Part shown: one piece after another, positions 1-8,271 of the stretch | Layout: each line of letters starts with the position of its first letter | How positions within the stretch are numbered: the first letter of the stretch is position 1 | Source of the DNA: JACCXG01 sp963717745 | GTDB taxonomy: Bacteria; Acidobacteriota; Vicinamibacteria; Vicinamibacterales; 2-12-FULL-66-21 | Assembly: GCA_963717745.1 (NCBI GenBank) | Contig: CAVQXJ010000007.1 | Location: forward strand, 248,001-312,000 | Reading direction: 5' to 3' | DNA length: 64,000 nt | The notes under the pieces: generated by a model | Seen by the model: the letters and a program-made list of their open reading frames with translations, nothing else | Databases searched by the model: none | What the model was told of the DNA's origin: nothing | Translations under genes and position numbers: made by a program

Positions 1-151
1 CGAGGGGCTCCTGTTCGGCGTGGCCCCGCGCGATCCGCTGACGCTGATCCTGGTCACTGCCGCAATCGCCGTCGCCACGCTGCTCGCGACTTACATCCCG
101 GGGCGGCGCGCGGTCCGGGTCGATCCGATGACCGCGCTGCGCGCGCAGTAG
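1..151 (+). CDS. FtsX/MacB-type ABC transporter permease, C-terminal tail (partial)
   Basis: Only the last 50 codons are inside the window, read from base 2 to the TAG at 149-151. The piece holds one hydrophobic segment (LTLILVTAAIAVATLLATY) followed by the basic, conserved-looking ending GRRAVRVDPMTALRAQ. That ending (RAxRVDPMxALR) is typical of the last transmembrane helix and cytoplasmic tail of FtsX-like permeases, including the large orphan permeases common in Acidobacteria. Substrate cannot be judged from the tail. It faces hemB on the opposite strand with 17 bases between the two stop codons, so the genes converge. Confidence 0.7.
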   Translation, partial: EGLLFGVAPRDPLTLILVTAAIAVATLLATYIPGRRAVRVDPMTALRAQ

Positions 152-168
152 GGCAATCGGGCGCCGAT

Positions 169-1188
169 CTACAGCGCGCGCGCGGCCTCGCGAGCGTAGT
201 AGGTAATGATGATGTCCGCTCCCGCGCGCTTGATCGACGTCAGCGTCTCCATCATCGCCCGCGGCTCGTCGAGCCAGCCTTTCTGCGCCGCCGCCTTCAA
301 CATCGCGTACTCGCCGCTGACGTGATAGGCGGCGGTCGGCAGACCGAACTCGGCCTTCACCCGGGCGATGACGTCGAGATAGGTGAGGGCCGGCTTCACC
401 ATCACGATGTCGGCGCCTTCCTCGATGTCGAGCGCGACTTCCCTCAGCGCTTCCTCGACGTTCCCCGGATCCATCTGATGGGAGCGGCGATCGCCGAACG
501 CCGGGGTCGACCCGGCGGCATCCCGGAACGGACCGTAGAACGCCGAGCAGTACTTCGCGGCGTAGGCCATGATGCCGACGCCGGTATGCCCCGCCTCGTC
601 CAGCGCCTCGCGGATGCGGCCGACCCGGCCGTCCATCATGTCCGACGGGGCGACGAAGTCCGCACCCGCCTCCGCGTGCGAAAGCGCCGCGCGCGTCAGT
701 TGTTCGACGGTGTCATCGTTGACGATCTCCTCGCCGGCGAGGATGCCGCAGTGCCCGTGCGAGGTGTATTCGCACAGGCAGACGTCGGTGACCACGAGGA
801 GATCCGGAACCGCGCGCTTGATCGCCCGCACCGCGCGCTGCACCGGCGCGTCCGGATCGGACGCGGCCGAGCCGACCGCATCCTTGCCCTCCGGCAGCCC
901 GAACAACAGGACTCCGGGCACGCCATCGGCCTTGGTCGCCTCCGCCTCGCGCACGGCTTCGTCGACCGACATCTGGAAGACGCCGGGCATCGAGCCGACT
1001 TCGCGGCGCTGCCCTTCACCGCTGCAGACGAAGAGCGGGTAGATGAACTGGTCGGGCGAGAGCCGCGTTTCGCGCACCAGCGCACGAATCGCCGCCGATC
1101 GCCGGAGCCGCCTGGGACGATGCGTGAGCTGCAGCCCGGCGGCGTCGACCCGGGCACGGGACGTCTGTTGGAGATCGTTGGTGGCCAT
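169..1188 (-). CDS. hemB: Delta-aminolevulinic acid dehydratase (porphobilinogen synthase)
   Basis: Cytosolic enzyme joining two 5-aminolevulinate molecules into porphobilinogen, the second common step of tetrapyrrole synthesis. The 339-residue protein has the usual family length. The Schiff-base lysine is Lys265 in IVMVKPALTY and the second active-site lysine is Lys212 in AAKYCSAFYGPF. The segment DVCLCEYTSHGHCG (residues 135-148) carries three cysteines (137, 139, 147) in the spacing of the zinc-binding type rather than the Asp-rich magnesium type. The ATG at 1188 overlaps the TGA of the upstream cobA/hemD gene (TGATG), so translation is probably coupled. It is the last gene of the ccsA-hemA-hemC-cobA/hemD-hemB run. 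Confidence 0.97.
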   Translation of the reverse strand: MATNDLQQTSRARVDAAGLQLTHRPRRLRRSAAIRALVRETRLSPDQFIYPLFVCSGEGQRREVGSMPGVFQMSVDEAVREAEATKADGVPGVLLFGLPEGKDAVGSAASDPDAPVQRAVRAIKRAVPDLLVVTDVCLCEYTSHGHCGILAGEEIVNDDTVEQLTRAALSHAEAGADFVAPSDMMDGRVGRIREALDEAGHTGVGIMAYAAKYCSAFYGPFRDAAGSTPAFGDRRSHQMDPGNVEEALREVALDIEEGADIVMVKPALTYLDVIARVKAEFGLPTAAYHVSGEYAMLKAAAQKGWLDEPRAMMETLTSIKRAGADIIITYYAREAARAL

Positions 1189-2726
1189 CAGGATGTCGCC
1201 AGTGAAACGGGATGGGCGTCGAAATGCGCGACCAGGGCATCGACCAACGCGGGAATCGTGTACTGCGCCGGCATCACCGCCGGGCTCAGGCCGAATTGCT
1301 GGGCGGCTTCGGCGGTGACGGGGCCGATGGTCGCGATCACCGTGGATCGAAGAAGGTCGGGCGCCTGTTCCAGTCCCAGCATCTGCACGAAACTGCGAAC
1401 CGTGGAGGCACTCGTGAACGTCACCGCATCGATCTCGCGATCGAGCAGCATCCGGTAGATGTCCTGCCCGCTGCCCTCGGCGGCCTCGACGGTCGTGTAC
1501 GCGGTCACGTCGGCCACATGGGCACCCGCCGCCCGCAGCTCGTCAACCAGGACTTCTCGGGCGATCTGGGCACGCGGCAGCAGGAACCGTTTCGCCGCGA
1601 TCGGCCCGTGCTCACGGAGCGCCGGCAGGATCCCCTCGGCTCGGTACTCCGCCGGCATGACGTCCGCACGCAGGCCGTAGCGGTTCAGGGCCGCGGTCGT
1701 GCTCGATCCGACCGCGCACAGGCGCGGCCCCTTCAGCTCCCTGATATCGCGGCGCTTCAGGTAGTGCTGGAGAAATTGCTCGACGCCGTTGACGCTGGTG
1801 AACACGATCCAGTCGGCCGAAGCCGCGCCGTCACACGCCGCGTCGAGCGCCTCCTGGTTCTCGGCCGGCTTGATGCTGATCGCCGGCAAGGCGACGACGT
1901 CGGCGCCGAGCTCCTCCAGCGCTTCAACCAGCTCACCCGCCTGCTCTCGTGCCCGCGTGACGACGATGCGGCGGCCGAAGAGCGGGCGCGTATCGAACCA
2001 GCGCAGGTGCTGGCGGAAGCCGGCAACCGCCCCCACGATCAGCAGCGCCGGGCGCCCCTCGATCGCGCGGTCCGCGATCTCGCCGACCGTGCCCTCGATG
2101 GTCTGCTGCGCGGGCGTGGTCGCATCGTAGATGAGCACCGCCGCCTCTTCGGGCGGGCGGCCGTGCGCGACCAGCGCTCGAGTGACCGTGGCAATCTGCC
2201 GCGGGGCGGCGAAGCAGACCAGCGTCCCCTGGATCGCCGCGAGATGCTCCCAGTCGATCTTCGGCGGCTCGCCGGTCTCCGACTCGTGACCTCGCAGCAG
2301 GGTCACCACGTCGCCGGCCCCGGGATAGGTGAGCGGGACGCCGGCGTAGGACGGCCCGGCAATCGCCAGCGGCACACCTGGGACCACTTCGAACGGAATG
2401 CGGTTCTCGTGCAGGAAGATCGCTTCCTTGCCGCCGCTGTCGAACAGGAAGGGATCGCCCCATTTGAGACGCACCACCACCTTGTTCTCGCGCGCCTTCT
2501 CGGCGAGCAGAAAGGTGATGGCGTCCTGATCGGGGGCCTTCGGCGCCGCCGCCCCGACGTCGATCCGCTCCGCGGTCGAGGGGGCGCACTGGAGCAGCCG
2601 CTCCGGCACGCGGTGGTCGTAGACCACGACCTCGGCACGGCCGAGGCACTGGCGCCCGCGGACGGTGAGCAGCGCCGGATCGCCGGGTCCGGCGCCGATG
2701 ATGTAGACGAAAGGCGGCTTGTGCAT
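1188..2726 (-). CDS. cobA/hemD: Fused uroporphyrinogen-III C-methyltransferase / uroporphyrinogen-III synthase
   Basis: 512 residues in two domains. Residues 1 to about 245 are a SUMT-like methyltransferase (VYIIGAGPGDPALLT near residues 7-21), which would use S-adenosylmethionine to make precorrin-2. Residues from about 250 to the end are a HemD domain (FGRRIVVTRAREQAGEL start, IVFTSVNGVEQF, TFTSASTVRSF), which closes hydroxymethylbilane to uroporphyrinogen III. HemD is therefore well supported. The SUMT half is divergent: the usual KGGDPFxFGRGGEE loop reads KWGDPFLFDSGGKE (residues 88-101), and the usual PGxTSA reads PGVPLA. It may be a slow, altered or inactive methyltransferase. It lies 9 bases after hemC and overlaps hemB, which fits both roles at the heme/siroheme branch point. 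Confidence 0.9.
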   Translation of the reverse strand: MHKPPFVYIIGAGPGDPALLTVRGRQCLGRAEVVVYDHRVPERLLQCAPSTAERIDVGAAAPKAPDQDAITFLLAEKARENKVVVRLKWGDPFLFDSGGKEAIFLHENRIPFEVVPGVPLAIAGPSYAGVPLTYPGAGDVVTLLRGHESETGEPPKIDWEHLAAIQGTLVCFAAPRQIATVTRALVAHGRPPEEAAVLIYDATTPAQQTIEGTVGEIADRAIEGRPALLIVGAVAGFRQHLRWFDTRPLFGRRIVVTRAREQAGELVEALEELGADVVALPAISIKPAENQEALDAACDGAASADWIVFTSVNGVEQFLQHYLKRRDIRELKGPRLCAVGSSTTAALNRYGLRADVMPAEYRAEGILPALREHGPIAAKRFLLPRAQIAREVLVDELRAAGAHVADVTAYTTVEAAEGSGQDIYRMLLDREIDAVTFTSASTVRSFVQMLGLEQAPDLLRSTVIATIGPVTAEAAQQFGLSPAVMPAQYTIPALVDALVAHFDAHPVSLATS

Positions 2727-2735
2727 CTCTCGGTA

Positions 2736-3698
2736 TCAGTCGTTCGCGGTTCCGGGTTCATCGGTCCGACGTACGGCGTCGAGAATCTCGGCGGCGCCGT
2801 CGCGGATCAGCTGTCCCGCCACGCGATCGCCGAGCGCCGCCGCCGCTGCCGTCGGTCCGCCCGCGTGCGCGCGAATCACGCGCGTGCCGTCAGGGGAACA
2901 GACCGCTGCGTGGAGCTCCATCTGTCCGCCATGCACCGTCGCCAGGGCGCCGAGCGGCAGCTGGCAGCCGCCGCCGAGGGCGTCGACCACTGCCCGTTCC
3001 GCGTCGAGGGCCGCTCCGGCCACCGGGTCGTGCATGCGTTCCAGTGCCTGCCGGCTGTCGCGGTCGTCGGCGCGGATCTCGATCGCGACAATGCCCTGAC
3101 CCGGCGCCGGCACGCATTCTTGGGCGGAGATCGCCGCCGAAATCCGCTCACTGAATCCCAGCCGTCGCAGGCCGGCCGCGGCGAGCACCAGCGCATCGAA
3201 CTCGCCGGCATCCAGTTTTCGCAGCCGGGTATCGACGTTGCCGCGAATCGGCAGGAAGACCGCGGCGGGGAAATGCGATCGCAGCTGCGCGATGCGCCTG
3301 ACGCTGCTGGTTCCGATCCGCAGCGTCGTCCGGGTCTTCAAGGCCGCCGCGCCGTCGTCCAGACGCTCGCCGTCAGGCATGACGAACGCATCCCGCGGAT
3401 CCTCGCGCGGCAGCGCCGCCGCGATGGTCAAGCCGTCGGGCAGCAGCGCCGGCATGTCCTTGGCGCTGTGGACCGCGACGTCGACGTCGCCGGCCAGCAG
3501 CGCGTCTTCGATTTCCTTCACGAACAGGCGCTTGCCGCCGACCTCGGACATCGGCGCGGACTGCAGGCGGTCGCCCGACGTCTTGATGAGCACGAGCTCG
3601 GCGGCGACGCCGTGCGACTCGAGTCGCGTCGCCACCGCCCGCGCCTGCCACAGCGCGAGCTGACTGCCGCGGGTGCCGATGCGCAGCGGGGTATGCAT
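2736..3698 (-). CDS. hemC: Hydroxymethylbilane synthase (porphobilinogen deaminase)
   Basis: Cytosolic enzyme that polymerises four porphobilinogens into hydroxymethylbilane. I place the start at the ATG at 3698, giving 320 residues beginning MHTPLRIGTRGSQLALWQAR, the expected N-terminus. The same frame stays open upstream to 4109, but that stretch has no homology sense and overlaps hemA. Key residues are visible: Asp81 in HSAKDMP, the substrate-binding TLRIGTSSVRR stretch (125-135), and Cys245 in GGGCQLPLG, the covalent anchor of the dipyrromethane cofactor. A Shine-Dalgarno sequence is weak. The 83-base gap back to hemA contains a solo heptad-repeat arm at 3730-3757, unusual inside such a tight operon. 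Confidence 0.96.
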   Translation of the reverse strand: MHTPLRIGTRGSQLALWQARAVATRLESHGVAAELVLIKTSGDRLQSAPMSEVGGKRLFVKEIEDALLAGDVDVAVHSAKDMPALLPDGLTIAAALPREDPRDAFVMPDGERLDDGAAALKTRTTLRIGTSSVRRIAQLRSHFPAAVFLPIRGNVDTRLRKLDAGEFDALVLAAAGLRRLGFSERISAAISAQECVPAPGQGIVAIEIRADDRDSRQALERMHDPVAGAALDAERAVVDALGGGCQLPLGALATVHGGQMELHAAVCSPDGTRVIRAHAGGPTAAAAALGDRVAGQLIRDGAAEILDAVRRTDEPGTAND

Positions 3699-3729
3699 CA
3701 GCCGGTTGCTGAAAGAGTGTGGCCGACCA

Positions 3730-3757
3730 GGGAGAAGGGATAAGGCATAAGGGAGAA
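3730..3757. repeat. Solo heptad-repeat arm, family C (GGGAGAA-like)
   Basis: Four consecutive 7-base units (GGGAGAA, GGGATAA, GGCATAA, GGGAGAA) fill most of the hemA-hemC gap. Read on the opposite strand, the right arm of the hairpin at 10984-11046 has the same four units with one base different. There is no matching opposite arm nearby, so this looks like a single arm of that element. It lies in the transcribed leader between hemA and hemC. Confidence 0.75.
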
Positions 3758-3781
3758 CGACCCGCGGGGTTTCATCAGCTC

Positions 3782-5110
3782 TCAGTCCCGGCGCAGCGGC
3801 GAGACCCGTGCTTTTCGGGAACCGTCGGCCGACCGCGCCGGCGGATCTCCCTCGAGCGCGAACAGCCGGTTGAGCGCCTCCGAGTAGGCCGAGATGAGGC
3901 TGTCGTCGCGCACCGACTTGAGCTGCTCGGTCGGTGTCAGCAGCAGCTTCTGGACCAGCAGCTGGGTGATCTCGTCGACCCGGGCCCTGGCCTCCGGCGG
4001 CAGGCCCGCCAGCTTCGGCTCGAGCCGCGCCAGCTCCGCCTGCCGGATGGTCTCGAACCGATCGCGCAGCGCGACCACGGTCGGGATGATCTCGCGGGAC
4101 TGCAGCCACGCCGTGAACCGCGCGACCTCTTCGTCGACGATCGCCTCGGCCCGTTCGAGCTCGCCCGACCGCCGGGTGAGGTTCTCTTTGACGATGCTTT
4201 GGAGGTCGTCGATGTTGTAGAGGAAGACCTGCTCGAGATCGCCGACGCTGGCTTCGACGTCACGCGGCAGCGCGATGTCGATGATGAAGAGCGCACGCTG
4301 GCGACGCGGCCGCATCACGTCCTGGACCGACGCGCGGGTGAGCACCGGCTCGACCGCGCCGGTCGCGGTGATCACGATGTCGGCGTTGGTCAGCGCGTCG
4401 CCGAGCTCGTTCCACGGCACCGCGCGGCCGTCGAGCTCGCGTGCCAGCCGCTCGGCGGTGGCCAGCGTCCGGCTGGCGATCGTGATCTGGCGGACCTGCT
4501 GGGCCTTCAAGTGGATGCCGGTCAGCTTGGCCATGCCGCCGGCGCCCAGAATGACGACGTTGAGCCCGGTCAAGTCGCCGAAGATCTTGCGCGCCAGGGC
4601 GATCGCCGCGTAGCTGATCGATACCGCGCCTTCGCTGATGCCGGTTTCGCGGCGGACCCGCTTACCGACGCCGAAGGCCGTGTGGAACAACCGGTTGGTC
4701 ACGGCGGCGGTGTAGCCATGATCGCTCGAGGCCGCATAGGCGGCCTTGACCTGTCCCAGGATCTGCGGCTCGCCGACGACCAGCGAATCGAGGCCGGCGG
4801 CGACGCGGAACAGATGCCGCGCTGCCTCGTCTCCGCGCCGGACGTAGAGGTGCTCGGAGAGCCGGGCGAGCGGCAGCTCGTGATATTCGGCGAAGAATCT
4901 GGCCACCGCGTCGGGCGCTTCGGGTCCGGCGACCGCATAGATCTCGGCGCGGTTGCAGGTCGACAGCACCACGGTCTCACTGGAGATGCCGCGGACGGCC
5001 AGGGTCGCCAGCGCTTCTCCGGCGCCGCCGCGCGAAAAGTCCACGCACTCGCGCAGCTCGACCGGCGCGGTGCGATGGCTCAGTCCGACGGCAAACAGTC
5101 TCGAAGTCAA
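3782..5110 (-). CDS. hemA: Glutamyl-tRNA reductase
   Basis: First enzyme of the C5 heme pathway: NADPH-dependent reduction of glutamyl-tRNA to glutamate-1-semialdehyde. I choose the TTG at 5110 as start (442 residues, MTSRLFAVGLSHRTAPVELRE) because it overlaps the ccsA stop as TTGA, as elsewhere in this operon; the frame is open further upstream to 5191 but that part overlaps ccsA. The catalytic cysteine is about Cys52 in VVLSTCNRAEIYAV, an NADPH-binding VVILGAGGMAKL follows near residue 190, and the C-terminal dimerisation helices run to the end. In feedback-regulated species this is the control point for heme, but no regulatory element is visible in the sequence. Confidence 0.95.
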   Translation of the reverse strand: MTSRLFAVGLSHRTAPVELRECVDFSRGGAGEALATLAVRGISSETVVLSTCNRAEIYAVAGPEAPDAVARFFAEYHELPLARLSEHLYVRRGDEAARHLFRVAAGLDSLVVGEPQILGQVKAAYAASSDHGYTAAVTNRLFHTAFGVGKRVRRETGISEGAVSISYAAIALARKIFGDLTGLNVVILGAGGMAKLTGIHLKAQQVRQITIASRTLATAERLARELDGRAVPWNELGDALTNADIVITATGAVEPVLTRASVQDVMRPRRQRALFIIDIALPRDVEASVGDLEQVFLYNIDDLQSIVKENLTRRSGELERAEAIVDEEVARFTAWLQSREIIPTVVALRDRFETIRQAELARLEPKLAGLPPEARARVDEITQLLVQKLLLTPTEQLKSVRDDSLISAYSEALNRLFALEGDPPARSADGSRKARVSPLRRD

Positions 5111-5925
5111 AAGTTGTGGCTCTTCGTCAGGAAATACCCGACGGGCACGAAGTTGAGCAGCACGATCACGAAGCCGAGCGCCGACAGCCACGCGGCGCGG
5201 CGTCCGGTCCAGCCGATCGCCCGGCGGGCGAACAGCGCGAAAGAGTAGACGCCCCAGCAGACCAGCGCCACCAGGATTTTCGGATCGACGGCCGACATGG
5301 CGCGCGCGCGCGGGTCGGAAGAGCCCTGGACCTGACTCGCCCAGATGCCGCCGATCGTGATGCCGATGGTCAGGAAGATCCAGCCGATCGTCACCACCCG
5401 GCCGTTCATCACGTCGAGCACCTGCAGCGAGGGCAGGCGCGCATAGAAGTAGCCGAGGTGCTTGGCCTTGATCTCGTTGAACAGCAGGACGTAGGTGACG
5501 CCGAGCACGCCCGCCAGCGCGAAGCTGGCGTAGGCGAAGAGCATGGCGAGCACGTGCAGGGTGAACAGCGGACTCTGGAGCACCGACGGCCGGGGGTTGA
5601 CGCCGGGGTCGAGCGCCGGAATGAGGTAGAGCAGCGCCAGCAGCGCGGTCACGAGCACGCCCATCGCCCGCTCGTCGGTGGTGAGCTCGACATACAGATA
5701 GGCGAGGCCCAGCAGCCAGACGAATGCCGAGACCGCCGCGGTCGTGCCGACGAGCGGTGCGTGTCCGACCTGGACGGTCTGCATCCCGATGATGAAGGTA
5801 TGGGTCAGCACCGCGCCGCCGAGCAGTCCGGTCGCGAGCCGGCCGATGCTGCGGTCCCGGCCGGCGAAATGCGCGAGGTAGGCGCCCGCGGCGCAGGCGT
5901 AGAGGAGCAGGGGCAGCAGGTGCAT
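5107..5925 (-). CDS. HemX/CcsA-family cytochrome c assembly-like membrane protein
   Basis: 272 residues with about eight hydrophobic segments from residue 1 to the end (MHLLPLLLYACAAGAYLAHF... GFVIVLLNFVPVGYF). Length, topology and position directly before hemA match the HemX/CcsA/CcmC group, which handles heme or controls HemA level. The tryptophan-rich heme-handling motif of true CcsA/CcmC (WGxxWxWD) is not intact: the equivalent loop after IGGIWASQVQG reads SSDPRARAMSAVDPK, without the later tryptophans. That favours a HemX-like regulatory or scaffold role over heme export. It overlaps hemA by four bases (TTGA) and begins just after the inferred true stop of the VWA gene at 5930. Confidence 0.8.
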   Translation of the reverse strand: MHLLPLLLYACAAGAYLAHFAGRDRSIGRLATGLLGGAVLTHTFIIGMQTVQVGHAPLVGTTAAVSAFVWLLGLAYLYVELTTDERAMGVLVTALLALLYLIPALDPGVNPRPSVLQSPLFTLHVLAMLFAYASFALAGVLGVTYVLLFNEIKAKHLGYFYARLPSLQVLDVMNGRVVTIGWIFLTIGITIGGIWASQVQGSSDPRARAMSAVDPKILVALVCWGVYSFALFARRAIGWTGRRAAWLSALGFVIVLLNFVPVGYFLTKSHNF

Positions 5926-5929
5926 CGGT

Positions 5930-6863
5930 CTATCGGGCTGATTTGGCAGTGCCCGGCGCGTAGTAGCCCTGGCGGGTCCGGCCGATCAGGCCCTGCCTGC
6001 GTGACTCGCACCGACAATCGCCGCCAGGCGCCGTTCCGGGCCCCGTTCTTCGACATATAGCCGATCGCGTACTGGCTGCTCAATTCCTGGGCGATCAGCT
6101 CGTAGATCTTCGGCAGCTCGGCGACCGTGCCGGGATAGAACGCCCGGCCGCCGGTCTCCTGCGACAGCTGCCGCAGGACGAACTCCGCCTCCTTGAAGTC
6201 GCGTCTCCCGCCGTCGTTCTGTTTCAGGCCGATCGCGTAGATCGCCGTTTCCGATCGCTTCGCGAGGTCGAGCACTTCGTCGTAGGCGACCAGGCTCGAG
6301 GTGTCGTCGCCGTCGGACAGCACGACGATCGCCTCGCGCCGGATCTCGGTGCCGCGGGCCATCCGGGCCTTCTTCAGGTCCTTGAGCGAGATGTAGATGG
6401 CGTTGTAGAGCGAGGTCGAGCCGTTGACCGTGGCCTGCCGGATCGCGCGCTCGAGGGCCGCGACGTCGTTGGTGAAGGCCTGCAGGATCGAGACCTGCCC
6501 ATCGAAGTCGATCACTTCCATCAGGTCGCTGGGACGCATGCGGCGGGCGAAGCCGATCGCGGCTTCCTGCGCCGTCTCGAGCTTGCTCTCCATGCTCGCG
6601 CTGGTGTCCAGCAGCACGGCGAGCGCGATCGGCTGCTGCACTCTCGAGAAGAAGGTGGTCTGCTGCTTGATGCCGTCCTCGAAGATCTCGATCTCGCCTT
6701 CTTCGAGATCGGTGACGAACCTGGCCCCGTCGCTGACGGTCACGTTGAGCGACACGAGATCGACGCCGCCGCGGAAGGGCGCCTGCGCCGCGACGGTCGC
6801 GAGCAGGCCGGCGCCGCAGCCGAGCGCGATCAGCGCGACGGGGATCCGCGTCGGGCGGGGCAT
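5930..6863 (-). CDS. VWFA-related acidobacterial-type protein, secreted (frameshifted near its end)
   Basis: Signal peptide (IPVALIALGCGAGLLATVAAQA), then a von Willebrand A domain with an intact metal site DTSAS in LAVLLDTSASMESK and a later VVLSDGDDTSS. Family members are secreted or periplasmic and of unknown function. The open frame as read runs on to 5805, deep into ccsA, but its last part (AGPDRPDPPGLLRAGH) is out of register: one base earlier the +1 frame gives the usual family ending R-T-R-Q-G-Y-Y-A-P and stops with TAG at 5930-5932, four bases before the ccsA ATG. An extra base near 5980-5990 (GGGCCTG context) explains this. The start ATG overlaps the TGA of the upstream VWA gene. 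Confidence 0.8.
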
Positions 6864-7756
6864 CAGCGATTGGCGACCCGGGTGCGCGCGCGCACGGTGA
6901 CGTTCGGGCGGGTCGCGCTGACGGTGATTTTTTCCGGCGGAATCAGCTTGTCGGGACGGCCGTAGGTGACCACGTACTGGTTCAGCAGCTCGTCGGCCGC
7001 CTGTTTGAGCTTCTCGGGAATGCCGGATATCGCCAGCACCTGGTCCCGCCGTCCGCCGGTGCGCACCGTGCCTTCGGAGAGCACCTGCCCGCGGTTCCGC
7101 ATCTCGTCGTCCATCGAGCCGGACGGCGTGCCGATCGCGATCACGTGCAGCGCCGCGCCGCTCTTCAGCAGCTCGCGCAGCACCACCTCGTAGTGCATGT
7201 TGCTGTGCTCGACGCCTTCGAAAGTCAGCGCGAGGATCACCGGCCGGGCGGCTTCACGCTTGGCGAGGGCCTTGCTCGCGTCGACGATCGCATCGAGCAG
7301 GTAGGCGCCCGACTGGTTGCGCGGAAAAATCCGGCCCACGTGCTTCTTGAGGATCTCGGTATCGGTCGTGTAGGGCGCCAGCACGGTCGGACGTTCGCCG
7401 ACGGTGATCAGGCCGATCTCCGCCCGGCCGCGCATCCGTTCGAGGAAGGCGGTGAGGCCCTCGCGCAGATACGAGGTCGCCTCGGAGGCGGCGGCGCTGT
7501 CGTCGATGAGCAGCGCGATCTGGAGCGGCGCATCCGCCGGCTTCACGTCCAGGACCTCACGAACCGCGCCGTCCTCTTTGACCACCAGATCGGCGGGCGT
7601 CAGGCCGGTGATCGGCACCCCCTTGTTGTCGAGGACCGAGACGTAGATCTCGCGGTTGCGCACATCCGCACCGCGCGGCGGTGTCTGCGCGTGAGCCCCG
7701 GCCACGAGCGAGCAGAGCACGACCAGCGTCGAGAAACCCCGAGCAGCTTGAGTCAT
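6863..7756 (-). CDS. VWFA-related acidobacterial-type protein, secreted, degenerate metal site
   Basis: 297 residues with a signal peptide (FSTLVVLCSLVAGAHAQ), a short N-terminal region resembling the VWFA-related family (VSVLDNKGVPITGLTPADLVVKEDG) and a VWA-like fold starting at LQIALLIDDSAAASEA. The MIDAS motif that should be DxSxS reads DDSAA, so divalent-metal ligand binding is probably lost, unlike its neighbour. It is the first gene of the minus-strand run that continues through the second VWA gene to the heme genes. Whether the VWA pair shares a promoter with heme synthesis by function or by chance is not known. The role is unknown beyond likely protein-protein interaction outside the cytoplasm. 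Confidence 0.8.
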   Translation of the reverse strand: MTQAARGFSTLVVLCSLVAGAHAQTPPRGADVRNREIYVSVLDNKGVPITGLTPADLVVKEDGAVREVLDVKPADAPLQIALLIDDSAAASEATSYLREGLTAFLERMRGRAEIGLITVGERPTVLAPYTTDTEILKKHVGRIFPRNQSGAYLLDAIVDASKALAKREAARPVILALTFEGVEHSNMHYEVVLRELLKSGAALHVIAIGTPSGSMDDEMRNRGQVLSEGTVRTGGRRDQVLAISGIPEKLKQAADELLNQYVVTYGRPDKLIPPEKITVSATRPNVTVRARTRVANR

Positions 7757-7836
7757 CCCCGAAGTATAGGTCCGCGCCTCCGGACCGTCAACCAGCTATG
7801 GCAGTAACTCACTGTAGCGACTAGAGTTGTGCTGCT

Positions 7837-8012
7837 GTCCGTGGTCCGCGGTCCGCGGTCCGTAGTCCGGATCGGCGGGGCCTGAAGGCCCCGCCCTACA
7901 GGAGTCTCTACCGGTGTACCGAGATCAGATGCAGAGCGGGGACGTCAGCCCCGCCTTCCGGACCGCGGACTCACGGACTACGGATCGGCGGATTCCGGAC
8001 CGCGGACCGCGG
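7837..8012. repeat. Heptad-repeat inverted element, family F (GGTCCGC-like)
   Basis: Left arm 7837-7875 is an array of 7-base units (GTCCGTG, GTCCGCG twice, GTCCGTA, GTCCGGA). The right arm, about 7956-8012, is the inverted counterpart with 7-8-base units of the GGACCGC type. Between the arms sit two smaller GC hairpins (7875-7894 and 7938-7954). The element fills most of the 260-base divergent gap between the VWA gene and the ATP synthase genes, and its right arm ends 5 bases before the GTG start of the AtpZ/AtpI gene. I see no clear sigma-70 promoter in the remainder. Confidence 0.8.
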
Positions 8013-8016
8013 GAGA

Positions 8017-8271
8017 GTGATCAACCATAGGCGGATGGGCGCTGACGCGACGGGTCCGAAGAAGCCTCTGTCGGACACCGTCAGGCAGTTGGGCGCGCTC
8101 AGCACCGTCGGCTTCTCGTTCGTGCTGGCGGTCGTGCTTGGCGCCGGGCTGGGGCTGCTGATCGATCGCTGGCTCGGCACGAGCCCGTGGGGCTTCTTCG
8201 TCTTCTTCGTGTTCGGACTGGTCGCGGGCGGGCTGAACGTCTACCGCACGGCCGGCAACTTCCTGAAATAG
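8017..8271 (+). CDS. AtpZ/AtpI-type F0F1 ATP synthase accessory protein
   Basis: 84 residues with two transmembrane helices (LSTVGFSFVLAVVLGAGLGL and WGFFVFFVFGLVAGGL) joined by a short loop DRWLGTSP, the standard AtpZ/AtpI hairpin. This family helps c-ring assembly or forms a small cation channel next to the ATP synthase. The start is uncertain: GTG at 8017 abuts the repeat element, while ATG at 8035 gives 78 residues. It overlaps the next gene by one base (TAGTG). Confidence 0.8.
   Translation: MINHRRMGADATGPKKPLSDTVRQLGALSTVGFSFVLAVVLGAGLGLLIDRWLGTSPWGFFVFFVFGLVAGGLNVYRTAGNFLK

Noticed and set aside
1212..3743. Very long plus-strand open frame (843 codons) opposite hemB, cobA/hemD and hemC
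   Set aside because: Arg/Gln/His-rich composition with no motif; it is the complement of well-identified heme genes in high-GC DNA.
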